DNA from: Pectobacterium fontis
Lineage (GTDB): Bacteria; Pseudomonadota; Gammaproteobacteria; Enterobacterales; Enterobacteriaceae
Direction: 5' to 3'
Length of the DNA: 47,338 nucleotides
Assembly (NCBI RefSeq): GCF_000803215.1
Contig: NZ_JSXC01000064.1
Coordinates: 1-47,338, forward strand
Part shown: in pieces, positions 18,116 through 27,051 of the stretch
How the letters are laid out: every line of letters starts with the position of its first letter
How positions within the stretch are numbered: position 1 is the first letter of the stretch
Translations under genes and position numbers: made by a program
Notes under the pieces: generated by a model
The model's input: only the letters and a program-made list of their open reading frames with translations
The model's database searches: none
Told to the model about the DNA's origin: nothing

Positions 18116-18685
18116 ATGTTCAAACGTACTCTGGTTGCTGCGGCGGCCCTTATTTCACTGACGGCATTTTCTCCTGCCTTTGCGGCTTCCGGCACAACGC
18201 ATGTGCTGTTGACCACCTCCGCAGGCAATATCGAATTGTCTTTAGATAACCAAAAGGCGCCGATTTCGGTAAAAAATTTCGTCGAGTACGTTAACAACGG
18301 CTTTTACAACGGGACGACATTTCACCGTGTGATCCCCGGTTTTATGGTTCAGGGTGGCGGTTTTTCTGGCGAAATGAACCAAAAAGCGACGAATGCGCCG
18401 ATCAAGAACGAAGCCGATAACGGCCTGCGCAACCAGCGTGGCACAATCGCCATGGCGCGTACGTCTGACAAAGACAGTGCGACCAGCCAGTTCTTTATCA
18501 ACGTTGCCGACAACGCCTTCCTCGATCATGGTCAGCGTGATTTTGGCTATGCAGTGTTCGGTAAAGTGGTAAAGGGCATGGAGGTCGTTGATAAGATTTC
18601 TCAGGTACAAACCAAGAACGTCGGGCCTTACCAGAATGTGCCGACAACGCCAGTTGTGATTCAGTCAGCAAAAGTGCTGCCCTGA
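18116..18685 (+). CDS. ppiA: Periplasmic peptidyl-prolyl cis-trans isomerase A (cyclophilin)
   Basis: PpiA catalyses proline isomerisation in periplasmic proteins. The 189-residue precursor has a signal peptide ([23 protein letters not shown], cleavage after residue 23) and a cyclophilin domain. Recognisable parts are the active-site segment [14 protein letters not shown] and the loop [29 protein letters not shown] precedes the ATG. It stands alone between two terminators. Confidence 0.96.
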   Translation: MFKRTLVAAAALISLTAFSPAFAASGTTHVLLTTSAGNIELSLDNQKAPISVKNFVEYVNNGFYNGTTFHRVIPGFMVQGGGFSGEMNQKATNAPIKNEADNGLRNQRGTIAMARTSDKDSATSQFFINVADNAFLDHGQRDFGYAVFGKVVKGMEVVDKISQVQTKNVGPYQNVPTTPVVIQSAKVLP

Positions 18686-18715
18686 TTGGTAAGAGAGAAA
18701 AGCGCTGAGAATATG

Positions 18716-18739
18716 AAAAGGCCACAGATGTGGCCTTTT
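18716..18739. terminator. Bidirectional terminator between ppiA and the pelZ-like gene
   Basis: AAAAGGCCAC (18716-18725), loop AGAT, GTGGCCTTTT (18730-18739). The stem is flanked by A-run and T-run, so it can terminate both the plus-strand ppiA and the minus-strand pectate lyase gene. Confidence 0.87.
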
Positions 18740-18765
18740 GCGATCTTAACGCCCTGGCGGCTGCG

Positions 18766-20043
18766 TTATTCCAGCGCTTTTGCCATCTGCTGTAGCCAGG
18801 CATCCACGCCAGTGCTCGGCACGTTCAGTTGCCGGTAGGTTGCTGTTGCCACGGGATAGCCGCCAACCTCTTCCTGACTGTTCAGGAAGCTGCCTTTGCG
18901 CTGTTTGAAATTCTCCACGATACGCTTATCGACAGCATCACGATCTTTAGGGCGTGCGCCTGCGCTTTGCAATACCTGATTGGTGACCGCACTGGCAGGT
19001 GATGCCGTTAAACCTGTTGGCCAAATAGGGGACACCTTGAGTAAATTAATCCCACTGCCTGAGGTTTGCGGCGCGGCTTTGCCCTTGGCATCATAGGCGA
19101 GGTTATCCGACATCCAGACATCGCCAGAGCTGTTGCTGCCTACCAGCCCTAAACCTGCTTTGGTATTTGCGCCATAGTGCATCACGTTACCTGCCACGGA
19201 AACGCGTGGGCTGGCAGGCATGGTTTTCCCTTCCCACTCTCCTGCGACTCCCCCAACGCGAACGCCCCAAATGCCGGGGTTGTAGATCAGATTATTGACC
19301 ATGACGCCCGTTGAGCCGGCCTTGAACCAGGCGTTGCGCTCATTATTGTGAGCATACAGGTTGCCCACAATCGCCACATCGGTCACGTTATCGTGAACCA
19401 GCGTGCCCATCGAGTGGATACCTTTGGTGTGGGCGGAGTCGTATAAGCCTTCTGCAACGATATTATTGGAGAGCGTGATGCGGTGCGCGGTGCCTTGTGG
19501 CCCGTCGTAGCGGGGGCCGGAAATAGACAGGTTTTCGTCTGTCCCCCACGCGAAACTGGAGTGGTCGATCACGACGTTGTAGGCATCTTTACCGTTGATG
19601 GAAACATCGCGTTCAAAGCCGCTTTTTTTACCCGTCCCGGCATCGCCGATGCGAAAACGAATATGCTGCATGAGCACATCATGCGTGCTAATCCCCATGC
19701 CGCCACGAATAATCGTGATGCCGGGAGAGGGAGCGGTCTGACCGGCGATAGTGACAAACGGCTCGCTTAATCTAAGGTCACTTTTATTCAGGTCGATAAT
19801 GCCGCCAACCTCAAAAACGATAATACGTGGCCCTTTGGCGGCGAGCGCTTCCCTGAGTGAACCTGCGCCGGAAGACGCCAGCGTTGTGACGCGAATAATG
19901 CGTCCACCGCTGCCTGCGACGGTATCCGTTCCGAATCCTTTCAACTCTGGTGCTGCCGGTGTGGCGGCGCTAGCCATCGGTATACCGACACTGAATGCTG
20001 CGCCAACGCTGAACAGTGCGGCGAACAGAAGAGAATGTTTCAT
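18766..20043 (-). CDS. pelZ: Secreted pectate lyase, PelZ-like
   Basis: The 425-residue precursor has a signal peptide (MKHSLLFAALFSVGAAFSVGIPMASA, about 26 residues in outline). The rest is a polysaccharide lyase family 1-type parallel beta-helix with repeated Asn-rich rungs (VVIDHSSFAWGTDENLSI, ITLSNNIVAEGLYDS, VAIVGNLYAHNNERN). Pectate lyases cleave polygalacturonate of plant cell walls by beta-elimination with Ca2+. Assignment to PelZ rests on length (Dickeya PelZ is about 420 residues) and location directly downstream of a PelB/C-type gene. A related pectate trisaccharide-lyase is the alternative. It has its own 170-bp upstream gap with a terminator before it. Confidence 0.75.
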   Translation of the reverse strand: MKHSLLFAALFSVGAAFSVGIPMASAATPAAPELKGFGTDTVAGSGGRIIRVTTLASSGAGSLREALAAKGPRIIVFEVGGIIDLNKSDLRLSEPFVTIAGQTAPSPGITIIRGGMGISTHDVLMQHIRFRIGDAGTGKKSGFERDVSINGKDAYNVVIDHSSFAWGTDENLSISGPRYDGPQGTAHRITLSNNIVAEGLYDSAHTKGIHSMGTLVHDNVTDVAIVGNLYAHNNERNAWFKAGSTGVMVNNLIYNPGIWGVRVGGVAGEWEGKTMPASPRVSVAGNVMHYGANTKAGLGLVGSNSSGDVWMSDNLAYDAKGKAAPQTSGSGINLLKVSPIWPTGLTASPASAVTNQVLQSAGARPKDRDAVDKRIVENFKQRKGSFLNSQEEVGGYPVATATYRQLNVPSTGVDAWLQQMAKALE

Positions 20044-20067
20044 TTCATTTCCTTGAATAGTAACGAT

Positions 20068-20097
20068 AAAAATGAGCGAGCCGTGATGGCTCGCTCA
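20068..20097 (-). terminator. Intrinsic terminator after pelB
   Basis: On the minus strand a 10-bp stem (TGAGCGAGCC / GGCTCGCTCA on the plus strand, 20073-20082 and 20088-20097, loop GTGAT) is followed by TTTTTAT. It separates pelB from the pelZ-like gene, so the latter needs its own promoter or read-through. Confidence 0.85.
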
Positions 20098-20216
20098 AGT
20101 GTAACCCGAACGATAAACCGACGGGGGTTAAGCTGGGTTGCTGGCGCCTGTTAGCACAGGGTAATGAGGATGGGAGCTGCAACTCGCTTATTTACCCTGC
20201 GCGCTTTACATCGTGA

Positions 20217-21341
20217 TTAGTTACAACTTGCTGCGGTCAGCACGGCAAGGTTTTTGTTCACACCTGCGTAATTCGCCAGCTTATCTTTCACGCACTGTGC
20301 GGAAACGGGAGAGTAACTATAAGAAACGGATGGGAATGTGCCTGTACTCTTCCAGTCTTCCGCATTCACGTAGGGCTTGGAATCGACATCCCAGGTGATG
20401 TTGTATTTAGCGAAGTCGGCTGGACTCATGACGTTGTTATTACGCAGATCCCACGTACCGAAGTTGGAACCATCATAACGTGAAGTGACCGGATTTTTCG
20501 CATTCTCGAACCAGTTACGCTCAATCAGCGCAATCCCGTTCTGGCGCACGTTCAGGCCAGAACTGGTGATGCCGGTATACAGGTTATTGTAAGCGTGAAC
20601 CTTGCCACCACGTTGCAGCGGCAGACGAGCATTAACGTCGTCGTAGATATTGTGATGATAAGTCAGGTCACGGCCTGTATCGCTGCTGCTGAAGCCGCTC
20701 AAACCCACTTTTTTGATGCCGTGAATGTAGTTGTACGATACCGTGACGTTGGTCGAGGCTTTCTTGATATCAATCGCTGATTCGAATGTGGTATCACCGT
20801 CTTTTGTACCTGCGCATTCAAAGTTTTTTGCGAAGATCTCGTTGTGGTCAATCCAGACGTTCGGCGTGTTATCGATACGGATCGCGTCGCCGTCTTGTGC
20901 CCCACCCGGCATGTAACCAAAACGCATATTACGGATGACGATATCGGATGATTTTGTCATCCAGATGCCGAAGTTAGCGGAAGAACCATTGGTTCCGATG
21001 AGGGTAATCCCTTTCGTGAACTCTTTGATTTCCACACCGCGTGCGTCTTTTTTCCACTGGCCGCAGATATCATTCTCTGCGGCTTTGATCAGCGCATCTT
21101 CATTACCGTCATAGGTGATGACGAGCGGATAAGCGCCCCCTTTGACTTTCTTACCGTTGGAATCCAGCTTTGCGGCTTCGATGATATCAATGATGTCTTG
21201 CATGGAATGTGCCGTTTTTTTCACAGTACCGGCAACGTCACCACCGTCAGTGGTGGCATAACCCCCCGTATTTGCTGCCATTGTCGGTTGAGCCGCGAGT
21301 AATAACAGCCCAGCGGCTGCAGAAGGCAGTAGGTATTTCAT
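20217..21341 (-). CDS. pelB: Secreted endo-pectate lyase, PelB/PelC type
   Basis: This is a main soft-rot virulence enzyme that cleaves polygalacturonate by beta-elimination. The 374-residue precursor starts with MKYLLPSAAAGLLLLAAQPT then MA, which differs at only two positions from the PelB leader. The mature PL1 beta-helix shows the Ca2+-binding/active-site segments DGDAIRIDNTPNVWIDHNE and DVNARLPLQRGGKVH, the latter containing the catalytic-region arginine. Cysteines for the expected disulfides are present. It is exported by Sec and expected to leave by the type II system. Whether to call it PelB, PelC or Pel1-3 depends on strain nomenclature. Confidence 0.92.
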   Translation of the reverse strand: MKYLLPSAAAGLLLLAAQPTMAANTGGYATTDGGDVAGTVKKTAHSMQDIIDIIEAAKLDSNGKKVKGGAYPLVITYDGNEDALIKAAENDICGQWKKDARGVEIKEFTKGITLIGTNGSSANFGIWMTKSSDIVIRNMRFGYMPGGAQDGDAIRIDNTPNVWIDHNEIFAKNFECAGTKDGDTTFESAIDIKKASTNVTVSYNYIHGIKKVGLSGFSSSDTGRDLTYHHNIYDDVNARLPLQRGGKVHAYNNLYTGITSSGLNVRQNGIALIERNWFENAKNPVTSRYDGSNFGTWDLRNNNVMSPADFAKYNITWDVDSKPYVNAEDWKSTGTFPSVSYSYSPVSAQCVKDKLANYAGVNKNLAVLTAASCN

Positions 21342-21973
21342 TAGGGTACTCTCCTTGGAATAGAATTTTTTGTTTGGGTTTTTATACCTGTCATAACGTC
21401 AAGTTACAGAGGCGTTGGGTGGCCAAATTTGCTCTCGATGAATTTGTCCTCCGCTGGCCGCATTACGATGCGCGTAGCTGAGCATCGCCCTAAAGGGCTA
21501 ACGTTTCACGTTATTCAAAACGAGTTCGTTGTATTCTGAAACTTGAATTATTTAGGGTGTATATGATCCACATAAATAAAATTACATGATCTATCGTTTC
21601 AATAAAAATGAAATCAGGGTTTATTGAATCCCCAATTAAGTGTTACCATAAAAACAAAATAATTCAATGTTCAGATGATAAATATATTACATGAGTGTCA
21701 TGTAAAACATTTAAGCATTAACAATGTATTGGTGTTTTATAAGGCTAACCATTTTTTGGTTTCTATGAGAAATTGAATTTTTTTAAATAAGTGTCTTAAT
21801 AATTGTGACTTCCGTCAGGAAATAAGGAAACTTTAAGAATTGGCAGGATGATAAAAATAGTGATCCAGGATTGAGTGATTAATAAGTTCGTCTAACTTCA
21901 CGTTAGATATGCGCTGGCTCGGTACGCTTGCGTGTACTCTGTCTCGTTGGGCGTGCTGTAAGCCGTTTTTACG
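21342..21973 (-). promoter_or_regulatory. Long upstream region of pelB
   Basis: About 630 bp without a gene. The half nearest pelB would encode a leader with potential stems (for example CGATGC 21466-21471 with GCATCG 21482-21487). Further out the DNA is strongly A+T-rich. A stretch resembling a CRP site lies at about 21558-21574 (minus strand TGTGGATCATATACA), and GAAAC/GTTTC half-sites of the KdgR type occur near 21540 and 21597. None is a full consensus match, so these are candidates only. Confidence 0.4.
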
Positions 21974-22003
21974 AAAAAACCCAAGGCGGTTAACCTTGGG
22001 TTT
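21974..22003 (-). terminator. Intrinsic terminator of aspA
   Basis: On the minus strand a perfect 10-bp stem (plus-strand AAACCCAAGG at 21977-21986 and CCTTGGGTTT at 21994-22003) is followed by a T-run. It lies 15 bp beyond the aspA stop. Confidence 0.9.
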
Positions 22004-22018
22004 GAAGGTAAGGATAAA

Positions 22019-23458
22019 TTAAACGGCTTCGTTTTCGTCAGTGTAACGTTTTGCTTTATAAGCCGGGTGCATCAGATTCTGGATGGAGAAAATGTCGTCT
22101 AGCTGTTCTTCGGTGAGCAAGCCGCGCTCCAGCACGACTTCACGCACGCTCTTACCGGTTTCTGCACAGATTTTTCCAACGATATCGCCGTTGTGGTGGC
22201 CGATGAATGGGTTCAGGTAAGTCACAATACCGATAGAGTTGAAAACGTAAGCTTCGCACACGTCTTTGTTGGCAGTGATGCCGTTGACGCATTTCTCCAG
22301 CAAGTTGTAGCAAGCGCTGGACAGAATTTGGATGGATTCAAACATTGCCTGTCCGATAACGGGTTCCATCACGTTCAACTGCAACTGACCCGCTTCTGCT
22401 GCCATTGTGACGCAGGTGTCGTTACCGATGACTTTGAAGCACACCTGATTCACCACTTCTGGTACAACCGGGTTAACTTTGGCTGGCATGATGGATGAAC
22501 CTGCCTGCAATTCTGGCAGGTTGATCTCGTTCAGGCCTGTACGCGGGCCGGAAGACAGCAGGCGCAGGTCATTACAGATCTTCGACAGTTTCACTGCCAC
22601 GCGTTTCAGGGCGCTGTGCACCATCACGTAAGCACCGCAGTCTGAGGTGGCTTCGATCAGATCTTCCGCTGGTACGCAAGGCAGGCCGCTGACTTTTGCC
22701 AGATGCTGAACCGCCAGTTTCTGGTATTCATCCGGCGTGTTCAGACGTGTACCGATGGCGGTGGCGCCCAGATTCACTTCCAGCAGCAGTTCGGCGGTGC
22801 GCAGCAGGTTACGGTTTTCTTCTTTCAACAGCACATTGAACGCATGGAATTCCTGACCGAGCGTCATCGGCACGGCATCTTGCAACTGGGTACGACCCAT
22901 TTTCAGGATGTTTTCAAACTCTTTGGCTTTGCGCTCAAATCCTTCACTCAATTGGGTAATTGCTTCGATTAGCTTCAGGATGGAAGTGTAGACCGCGAGA
23001 CGGAAGCCGGTCGGGTAAGCATCGTTGGTGGACTGGCATTTGTTCAGGTGGTCGTTTGGATTCAGGTATTGATATTCCCCTTTCTGGTGACCCATCAACT
23101 CCAGACCGATATTCGCCAACACCTCGTTAGTGTTCATGTTGACTGACGTACCCGCGCCCCCCTGATAGACATCAATAGGGAATTGATCCAGACATTTGCC
23201 GTTATTCAGTACCTCATCACAGGCTTGAAGAATAGTATCGGCAATTTTACGTGGAATAGTTTGCAATTCTTTATTTGCCAGCGCTGCCGCTTTCTTTACC
23301 ATGACCATGGCACGAACAAATTCTGGAATGTCGCTGATGGTACTATTGCTGATATAAAAATTTTCAATGGCACGTAATGTATGGATACCATAATAGGCAT
23401 CGGCAGGGACTTCACGGGTGCCTAACAGGTCTTCTTCAATACGGATATTGTTTGACAT
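22019..23458 (-). CDS. aspA: Aspartate ammonia-lyase (aspartase)
   Basis: AspA converts L-aspartate to fumarate and ammonium, feeding anaerobic fumarate respiration and nitrogen metabolism. The start is set at the ATG at 23458 ([18 protein letters not shown]), preceded by AGGAAGAGAACCC. A 30-codon in-frame extension upstream lacks family similarity. The resulting 479 residues match the family length. The superfamily signature [11 protein letters not shown] carries the catalytic serine loop, and TSNDAYPT-like and [10 protein letters not shown] segments are intact. It is a monocistronic unit with its own terminator. Confidence 0.97.
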   Translation of the reverse strand: MSNNIRIEEDLLGTREVPADAYYGIHTLRAIENFYISNSTISDIPEFVRAMVMVKKAAALANKELQTIPRKIADTILQACDEVLNNGKCLDQFPIDVYQGGAGTSVNMNTNEVLANIGLELMGHQKGEYQYLNPNDHLNKCQSTNDAYPTGFRLAVYTSILKLIEAITQLSEGFERKAKEFENILKMGRTQLQDAVPMTLGQEFHAFNVLLKEENRNLLRTAELLLEVNLGATAIGTRLNTPDEYQKLAVQHLAKVSGLPCVPAEDLIEATSDCGAYVMVHSALKRVAVKLSKICNDLRLLSSGPRTGLNEINLPELQAGSSIMPAKVNPVVPEVVNQVCFKVIGNDTCVTMAAEAGQLQLNVMEPVIGQAMFESIQILSSACYNLLEKCVNGITANKDVCEAYVFNSIGIVTYLNPFIGHHNGDIVGKICAETGKSVREVVLERGLLTEEQLDDIFSIQNLMHPAYKAKRYTDENEAV

Positions 23459-23707
23459 GGGTTCTCTTCCTTTTCTTGTTCGACGTATGTGGCATGCTTT
23501 TAATATTAACGTTTGATTTGTAAGGTTTATTGTTTCCTGAGCTAGCATTGTTCAGGCAATAAAAACCCCGCACGATTTTGATAAAATCATGACTAAAAAA
23601 GTTCTCGGGCAGACGAACGTTGAATACGCATCGTTAAACGGCTAAGGGGGGATATATTCCTCCATTTTCGTCTTGTCTCCCAATCGTTAATAGTTATACC
23701 TAATCGG

Positions 23708-24703
23708 TTATTCCGTATTATCCGGGTTAATCTCAACCAGTTTTTCTATTCCGCGGTTCAGCGTTTTCAGTTTTGGAATAAATACGGTTTTAATAATGTC
23801 ATGTGTAACATCGCACGCTTCTTCAAAGAACGCGCTGTATTCATCGCGGTGCCCGACAATATACAGCGACCGCTTGATGTTTAACTGTTCCGGCATATGC
23901 GTCAGCACTTCGCGGGAGTGCGCAACGGATTGCAGAAAACTGAGCGGGGTGGTCACCGCCCAACCGATACCTGCCGCTACCATCGACGTTAAGGTATCCG
24001 CATTATCAAATTCGAGCATGTTTGGTACGCGGATATCAATGCGGCGCAGATAACGCTCAATCTGCATGCCAATCTGCGAGTTCCGGTTAAAACGTACCAG
24101 CGGCAGCGTGGTGGAAAGCTCGCGGATGTCCTCAACCGTTTTGAGGCGTTTGCGGTAATCCGGCGGCGTGATGATGAAATAGCCTTCGGAAAACAACTGA
24201 TGGCGTACCACGCTATCGCTGTCGATCATCGGGTCACTGGTGACGATCAAATCCAGTTCGCGACGCATTAACGCTTCACCTTGCTGTGGGCTGAGTCCGG
24301 TACGAATCAGTAACTGTGATGAACTCTTCATCAAACTTTTGGTAAACACGGAACCGCAGGTGATGGCAAATGAATCGACCAGGCCGATACGTAAGTCTGG
24401 CTTAATGCCTTTTCCTGCTTCCAGTACTTGTGCCTTGAGGTTCGCGATCTCTTCCGTCAGGATTTCTCCACGGTTTTTCAGAGCAATACCATAGGGAGTC
24501 AGGACAAAAGGACGCCGCGCCCGGTTAACCAACTTAACGCCAAAATCCTCTTCCAATAACCGAATCGTCTGCGAAATGGCAGAGGGGGTCAGGCCTAACC
24601 GTGTGGCGGCGGCAGTCATACTTCCTGCTTCTGCCATCGTGACAAACACATAGACGGCGTACATATCGATCGATTTATTGGCGGACACTGTGCGTTTAAC
24701 CAT
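23708..24703 (-). CDS. LysR-family transcriptional regulator
   Basis: The ~331-residue product has a LysR helix-turn-helix near residues 15-60 (MYAVYVFVTMAEAGSMTAAATRLGLTPSAIS in outline, followed by QTIRLLEEDFGVKLVNR). A C-terminal effector domain begins near residue 95 (PDLRIGLVDSFAITCGSVFTK). The start is placed at the ATG at 24703; a TTG 36 bp upstream is less likely. It lies 250 bp upstream of aspA on the same strand. Its target and ligand are unknown. Confidence 0.85.
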   Translation of the reverse strand: MVKRTVSANKSIDMYAVYVFVTMAEAGSMTAAATRLGLTPSAISQTIRLLEEDFGVKLVNRARRPFVLTPYGIALKNRGEILTEEIANLKAQVLEAGKGIKPDLRIGLVDSFAITCGSVFTKSLMKSSSQLLIRTGLSPQQGEALMRRELDLIVTSDPMIDSDSVVRHQLFSEGYFIITPPDYRKRLKTVEDIRELSTTLPLVRFNRNSQIGMQIERYLRRIDIRVPNMLEFDNADTLTSMVAAGIGWAVTTPLSFLQSVAHSREVLTHMPEQLNIKRSLYIVGHRDEYSAFFEEACDVTHDIIKTVFIPKLKTLNRGIEKLVEINPDNTE

Positions 24704-25072
24704 GTAAGTTTGCCTACGCTGCAAGGTGAATGTCGTCAAAATATGAAGCGTTAGTCTACCTCATCTCGCTGACAACGACCCTGCTAACTGATGTAAGAAT
24801 AGTCGGCTAACTTCAGAAAAAATACAGGTTGCATCACTGATTAATTTTTTCTTATTTTTAGCTTTAGCGGATCTGAAGGTGAAATGAATTACACGGAGTG
24901 ACTGTGCTAGGGCATCGGTTTTATTTTCATTGCGGATGCTTGGCGCTCCCCTTTGTGGCTGCTTTTTAGTCATATTTTTATGCAGTCTGAGAGACGTTTT
25001 CGTGCGCGATAACGCCTTAGTGTTCATGTTATCTCGTAGCACGCGCCCGACTCGGGACGGCTCAAACGCCGT
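24704..25072. other. Intergenic region between LysR gene and small ORF
   Basis: No convincing gene. A 93-codon minus-strand frame (24761-25042) is open here, but its basic, low-complexity product, rich in Lys, Ser and Arg, has no recognisable domain, and no good ribosome binding site was identified. I see no clear terminator. Confidence 0.5.
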
Positions 25073-25390
25073 TCAAAAACGTCTCTGACATTTTTGTCCG
25101 ACGTGACGTTCCGCCTGTTCACACATTTCCAGTAGTGCCGGAATCAGGTGTGCGGTGGCGTTGAGGCAGGCACCGAGCTGGCTGAGGCTTTCCTGCGGCA
25201 GTTCTACGTCATTTTGCAATGTGTCGCCGAGGTAATTCAGGCCGAGGCACAGACCTTCAACCGATTCGGCGGCAATCGCGCCGAGGTCGCAGAGCTGGAC
25301 ATCATCTAACTGTGCAAAAGGCAGGCTGGCGACCAAATCGCGGAAAAGGGTAATGGTGCTGTCAGCGGGTGTGGCGTGAGTGTCCGTCAT
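25073..25390 (-). CDS. Small acidic protein of unknown function, accessory-module type
   Basis: The ~105-residue product is acidic in its central part (LRDLVASLPFAQLDDVQL...GAIAAESVEGLCLGLNYLGDT...) and appears all-helical, with a short basic, Cys/His-containing tail (HVGQKCQRRF). I do not recognise a family with confidence. Its size and pattern recall small DUF3077-like proteins of enterobacterial prophages, but that is a weak resemblance. The start is placed at 25390 because GGAAGA lies seven bases before this ATG; another in-frame ATG at 25405 lacks one. The structured leader just upstream suggests RNA-level control. Confidence 0.55.
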   Translation of the reverse strand: MTDTHATPADSTITLFRDLVASLPFAQLDDVQLCDLGAIAAESVEGLCLGLNYLGDTLQNDVELPQESLSQLGACLNATAHLIPALLEMCEQAERHVGQKCQRRF

Positions 25391-25415
25391 GATTAAATCT
25401 TCCATAGCTAGATAA

Positions 25416-25616
25416 TTATTTCATCACGCCTTCAGGTTCCAAACTAAAGATGTGGCTCAGACTGGGTTGGAACACCGGATCTAGCGACCGGCCAACTTTG
25501 CGGTTGCCCTGCCTGAGCCACGGATTAGAGTGTGCTCGTAGCCCCTGAAAAAACAAAGCGTTTTCAGTTCTAGATAGTCGGGGTTCCAAGCCCGGCTGCG
25601 GATGTTGGCGCAGCAC
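25416..25616 (-). CDS. Possible 66-residue leader ORF inside the structured region
   Basis: A short open frame spans the hairpin region and ends 25 bp before the next start. Its product is basic with no recognisable domain (starts MLRQHPQPGLEPRLSR, ends SLEPEGVMK). In phage C4-type loci a short ORF is translated through the target region, which would fit this arrangement, but the frame may also be open by chance. Confidence 0.3.
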   Translation of the reverse strand: MLRQHPQPGLEPRLSRTENALFFQGLRAHSNPWLRQGNRKVGRSLDPVFQPSLSHIFSLEPEGVMK

Positions 25617-25620
25617 AGAG
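25431..25620 (-). ncRNA. Structured RNA leader, possible C4-like antisense switch
   Basis: Nested stems are visible. GTGGCTCAG (25452-25460) pairs with CTGAGCCAC (25513-25521). Inside it GTTGG (25466-25470) pairs with CCAAC (25492-25496) and CCGG (25475-25478) with CCGG (25488-25491). A separate hairpin CTGAAAA/TTTTCAG sits at 25545-25567. GTTCCAA occurs at 25436-25442 and 25583-25589, and its complement TTGGAAC at 25467-25473 inside the nested stem, so two mutually exclusive pairings are possible. This resembles phage C4 antisense RNAs in logic; identity with that family is not established. Confidence 0.5.
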
Positions 25621-25907
25621 ACTCTATGCCAACGGAGAAAAACGTGAAATAGGGTGGATGGATTTACAGTGGAATTACAGCACGTTTTGGAACGGTTCCC
25701 GCAAAAATGAGATGGGTTCTGAGAAAGTCGTTATTCAGTGGACTTCATTTATTCAAAAATCGGCTATTTAAAGATAATAAAATCATTTGCTTTGCCGATC
25801 GGCAAAGCACACTATCAAATTCATATTCTAATTAATTAGATCTATTCCATAGATTACGAACTTTTTATTATATCTATTGTAATGCTGTTTTTAAGAGGTA
25901 GAACACC
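25621..25907 (+). promoter_or_regulatory. Upstream region of the sulfur/encapsulin operon
   Basis: No gene is seen. The region is A+T-rich and carries a 22-bp perfect palindrome (25788-25809) and a 14-bp palindrome TCTAATTAATTAGA (25827-25840). The promoter of the sulfur operon should lie between these and the first start codon at 25908, which has AAGAGG upstream. No precise -10/-35 pair stands out. Confidence 0.5.
25788..25809. promoter_or_regulatory. 22-bp perfect palindrome, candidate operator
   Basis: The left arm TGCTTTGCCGA is followed directly by its exact reverse complement TCGGCAAAGCA with no spacer, centred 109 bp before the first gene of the sulfur operon. It is not followed by a T-run. 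The form suits a dimeric repressor or activator binding site. Confidence 0.6.
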
Positions 25908-26873
25908 ATGCCACAATTGAGTGAAATTTTTTATCCTTCACAGGAAAATATCAACTGGCATTTAGACAGCATTGTTGATGGATTAAAAGACGTTCGTCAG
26001 CAATGGCGTGATAAATACCTACAGAGTGATTATCGTAATAAGCGTCTTTTCCCTTCGAAAGAGAATATTAGTAGTATTGTCGATACGTTATTTAAAATTT
26101 TGTACCCCATGCGTTTAGGTGCCACCGATCTCAAAAAAGAGAGTGAGGATTATTACGTGGGGTATCTATTGGGTAACGTACTGGATCGGCTGGCTGAAGA
26201 GGCATTATTGGAACAGCGTTATAACGCTGGAGAATCATCTCATCGGGGTAATACGGCGACTGGCGACAGAGATGTTATTAGTCGAGTTAAGCAGTTCGCT
26301 GCGCAGTTACCTGAAATACGCAAACTGCTCGACAGTGATATTCTGGCAGCCTATCAGGGAGATCCCTCTGCGCGCAGCATTGATGAAGTGCTGTTGTGTT
26401 ACCCGGGTATTCACGCCGTCATTCACTACCGTTTAGCCCATGTGCTTTACCAACTGGATTTCCCGCTACTGGCGCGGATAATCACGGAGAAAGCTCACAG
26501 CCAGACGGGTATCGATATTCATCCCGGCGCGCAGATTGATGAGGCTTTTTTTATCGATCACGGCACAGGTGTGGTGATTGGTGAAACGGCGGTGATTGGA
26601 AAACGAGTACGTATCTATCAGGCTGTCACGCTGGGTGCCAAGAACTTCATTACCGATAGCAATGGTAATTTGAAAAAACGTTATCCTCGCCATCCGATTA
26701 TCGAAAATGATGTGGTGATCTACGCGGGCGCGACATTGTTGGGGCGTATTACTATCGGTGCACGTTCGAGTATTGGCGGTAACGTGTGGTTAACTCGTGA
26801 CACGCCGCCGGACAGCAATATTCGACAAGCCAGCCTATTACAAAGCCAATATAAAGATGGCGATGGGATTTGA
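25908..26873 (+). CDS. epsC: Serine O-acetyltransferase (long EpsC-type)
   Basis: This enzyme makes O-acetylserine from serine and acetyl-CoA, the acceptor for sulfur in cysteine synthesis. The 321-residue product has an extended N-terminal helical region and a C-terminal left-handed beta-helix with hexapeptide repeats (GIDIHPGAQIDEAFFIDHGTG, in part, then VVIGETAVIGKRVRIYQAVTLGAKNF). Active-site histidine segments IHPGA and DHGTG are intact. It is the long form seen outside the classical CysE group. It heads the sulfur operon; serine acetyltransferases of this type are known neighbours of family 2A encapsulins. Confidence 0.92.
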   Translation: MPQLSEIFYPSQENINWHLDSIVDGLKDVRQQWRDKYLQSDYRNKRLFPSKENISSIVDTLFKILYPMRLGATDLKKESEDYYVGYLLGNVLDRLAEEALLEQRYNAGESSHRGNTATGDRDVISRVKQFAAQLPEIRKLLDSDILAAYQGDPSARSIDEVLLCYPGIHAVIHYRLAHVLYQLDFPLLARIITEKAHSQTGIDIHPGAQIDEAFFIDHGTGVVIGETAVIGKRVRIYQAVTLGAKNFITDSNGNLKKRYPRHPIIENDVVIYAGATLLGRITIGARSSIGGNVWLTRDTPPDSNIRQASLLQSQYKDGDGI

Positions 26874-27051
26874 TTTTTTAATTTATCTTTATGGTTATTT
26901 GGCCGGAATATAATATCACTGGCGTTTTTTTTGTCGCAAAGTGATAATTAATAATCTTTTATTATGATTATCTCTACTTTTTAAAATAGACGGATTTATG
27001 TTTTCTTTAATTCAAAATAAAGAATAAATCGCCCTGCTTACGGAAATAAGT

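Noticed and set aside
21536-21610. KdgR box upstream of pelB
   Set aside because: Only GAAAC/GTTTC half-sites are seen; no full palindromic match, so not annotated as a site.
23573-23592. FNR/CRP-like sequence TTGATAAAATCATG upstream of aspA
   Set aside because: The second half-site does not match ATCAA at the required spacing; three or more mismatches.
24761-25042. 93-codon minus-strand open frame
   Set aside because: Basic low-complexity product, no recognised domain and no good ribosome binding site identified; probably open by chance.
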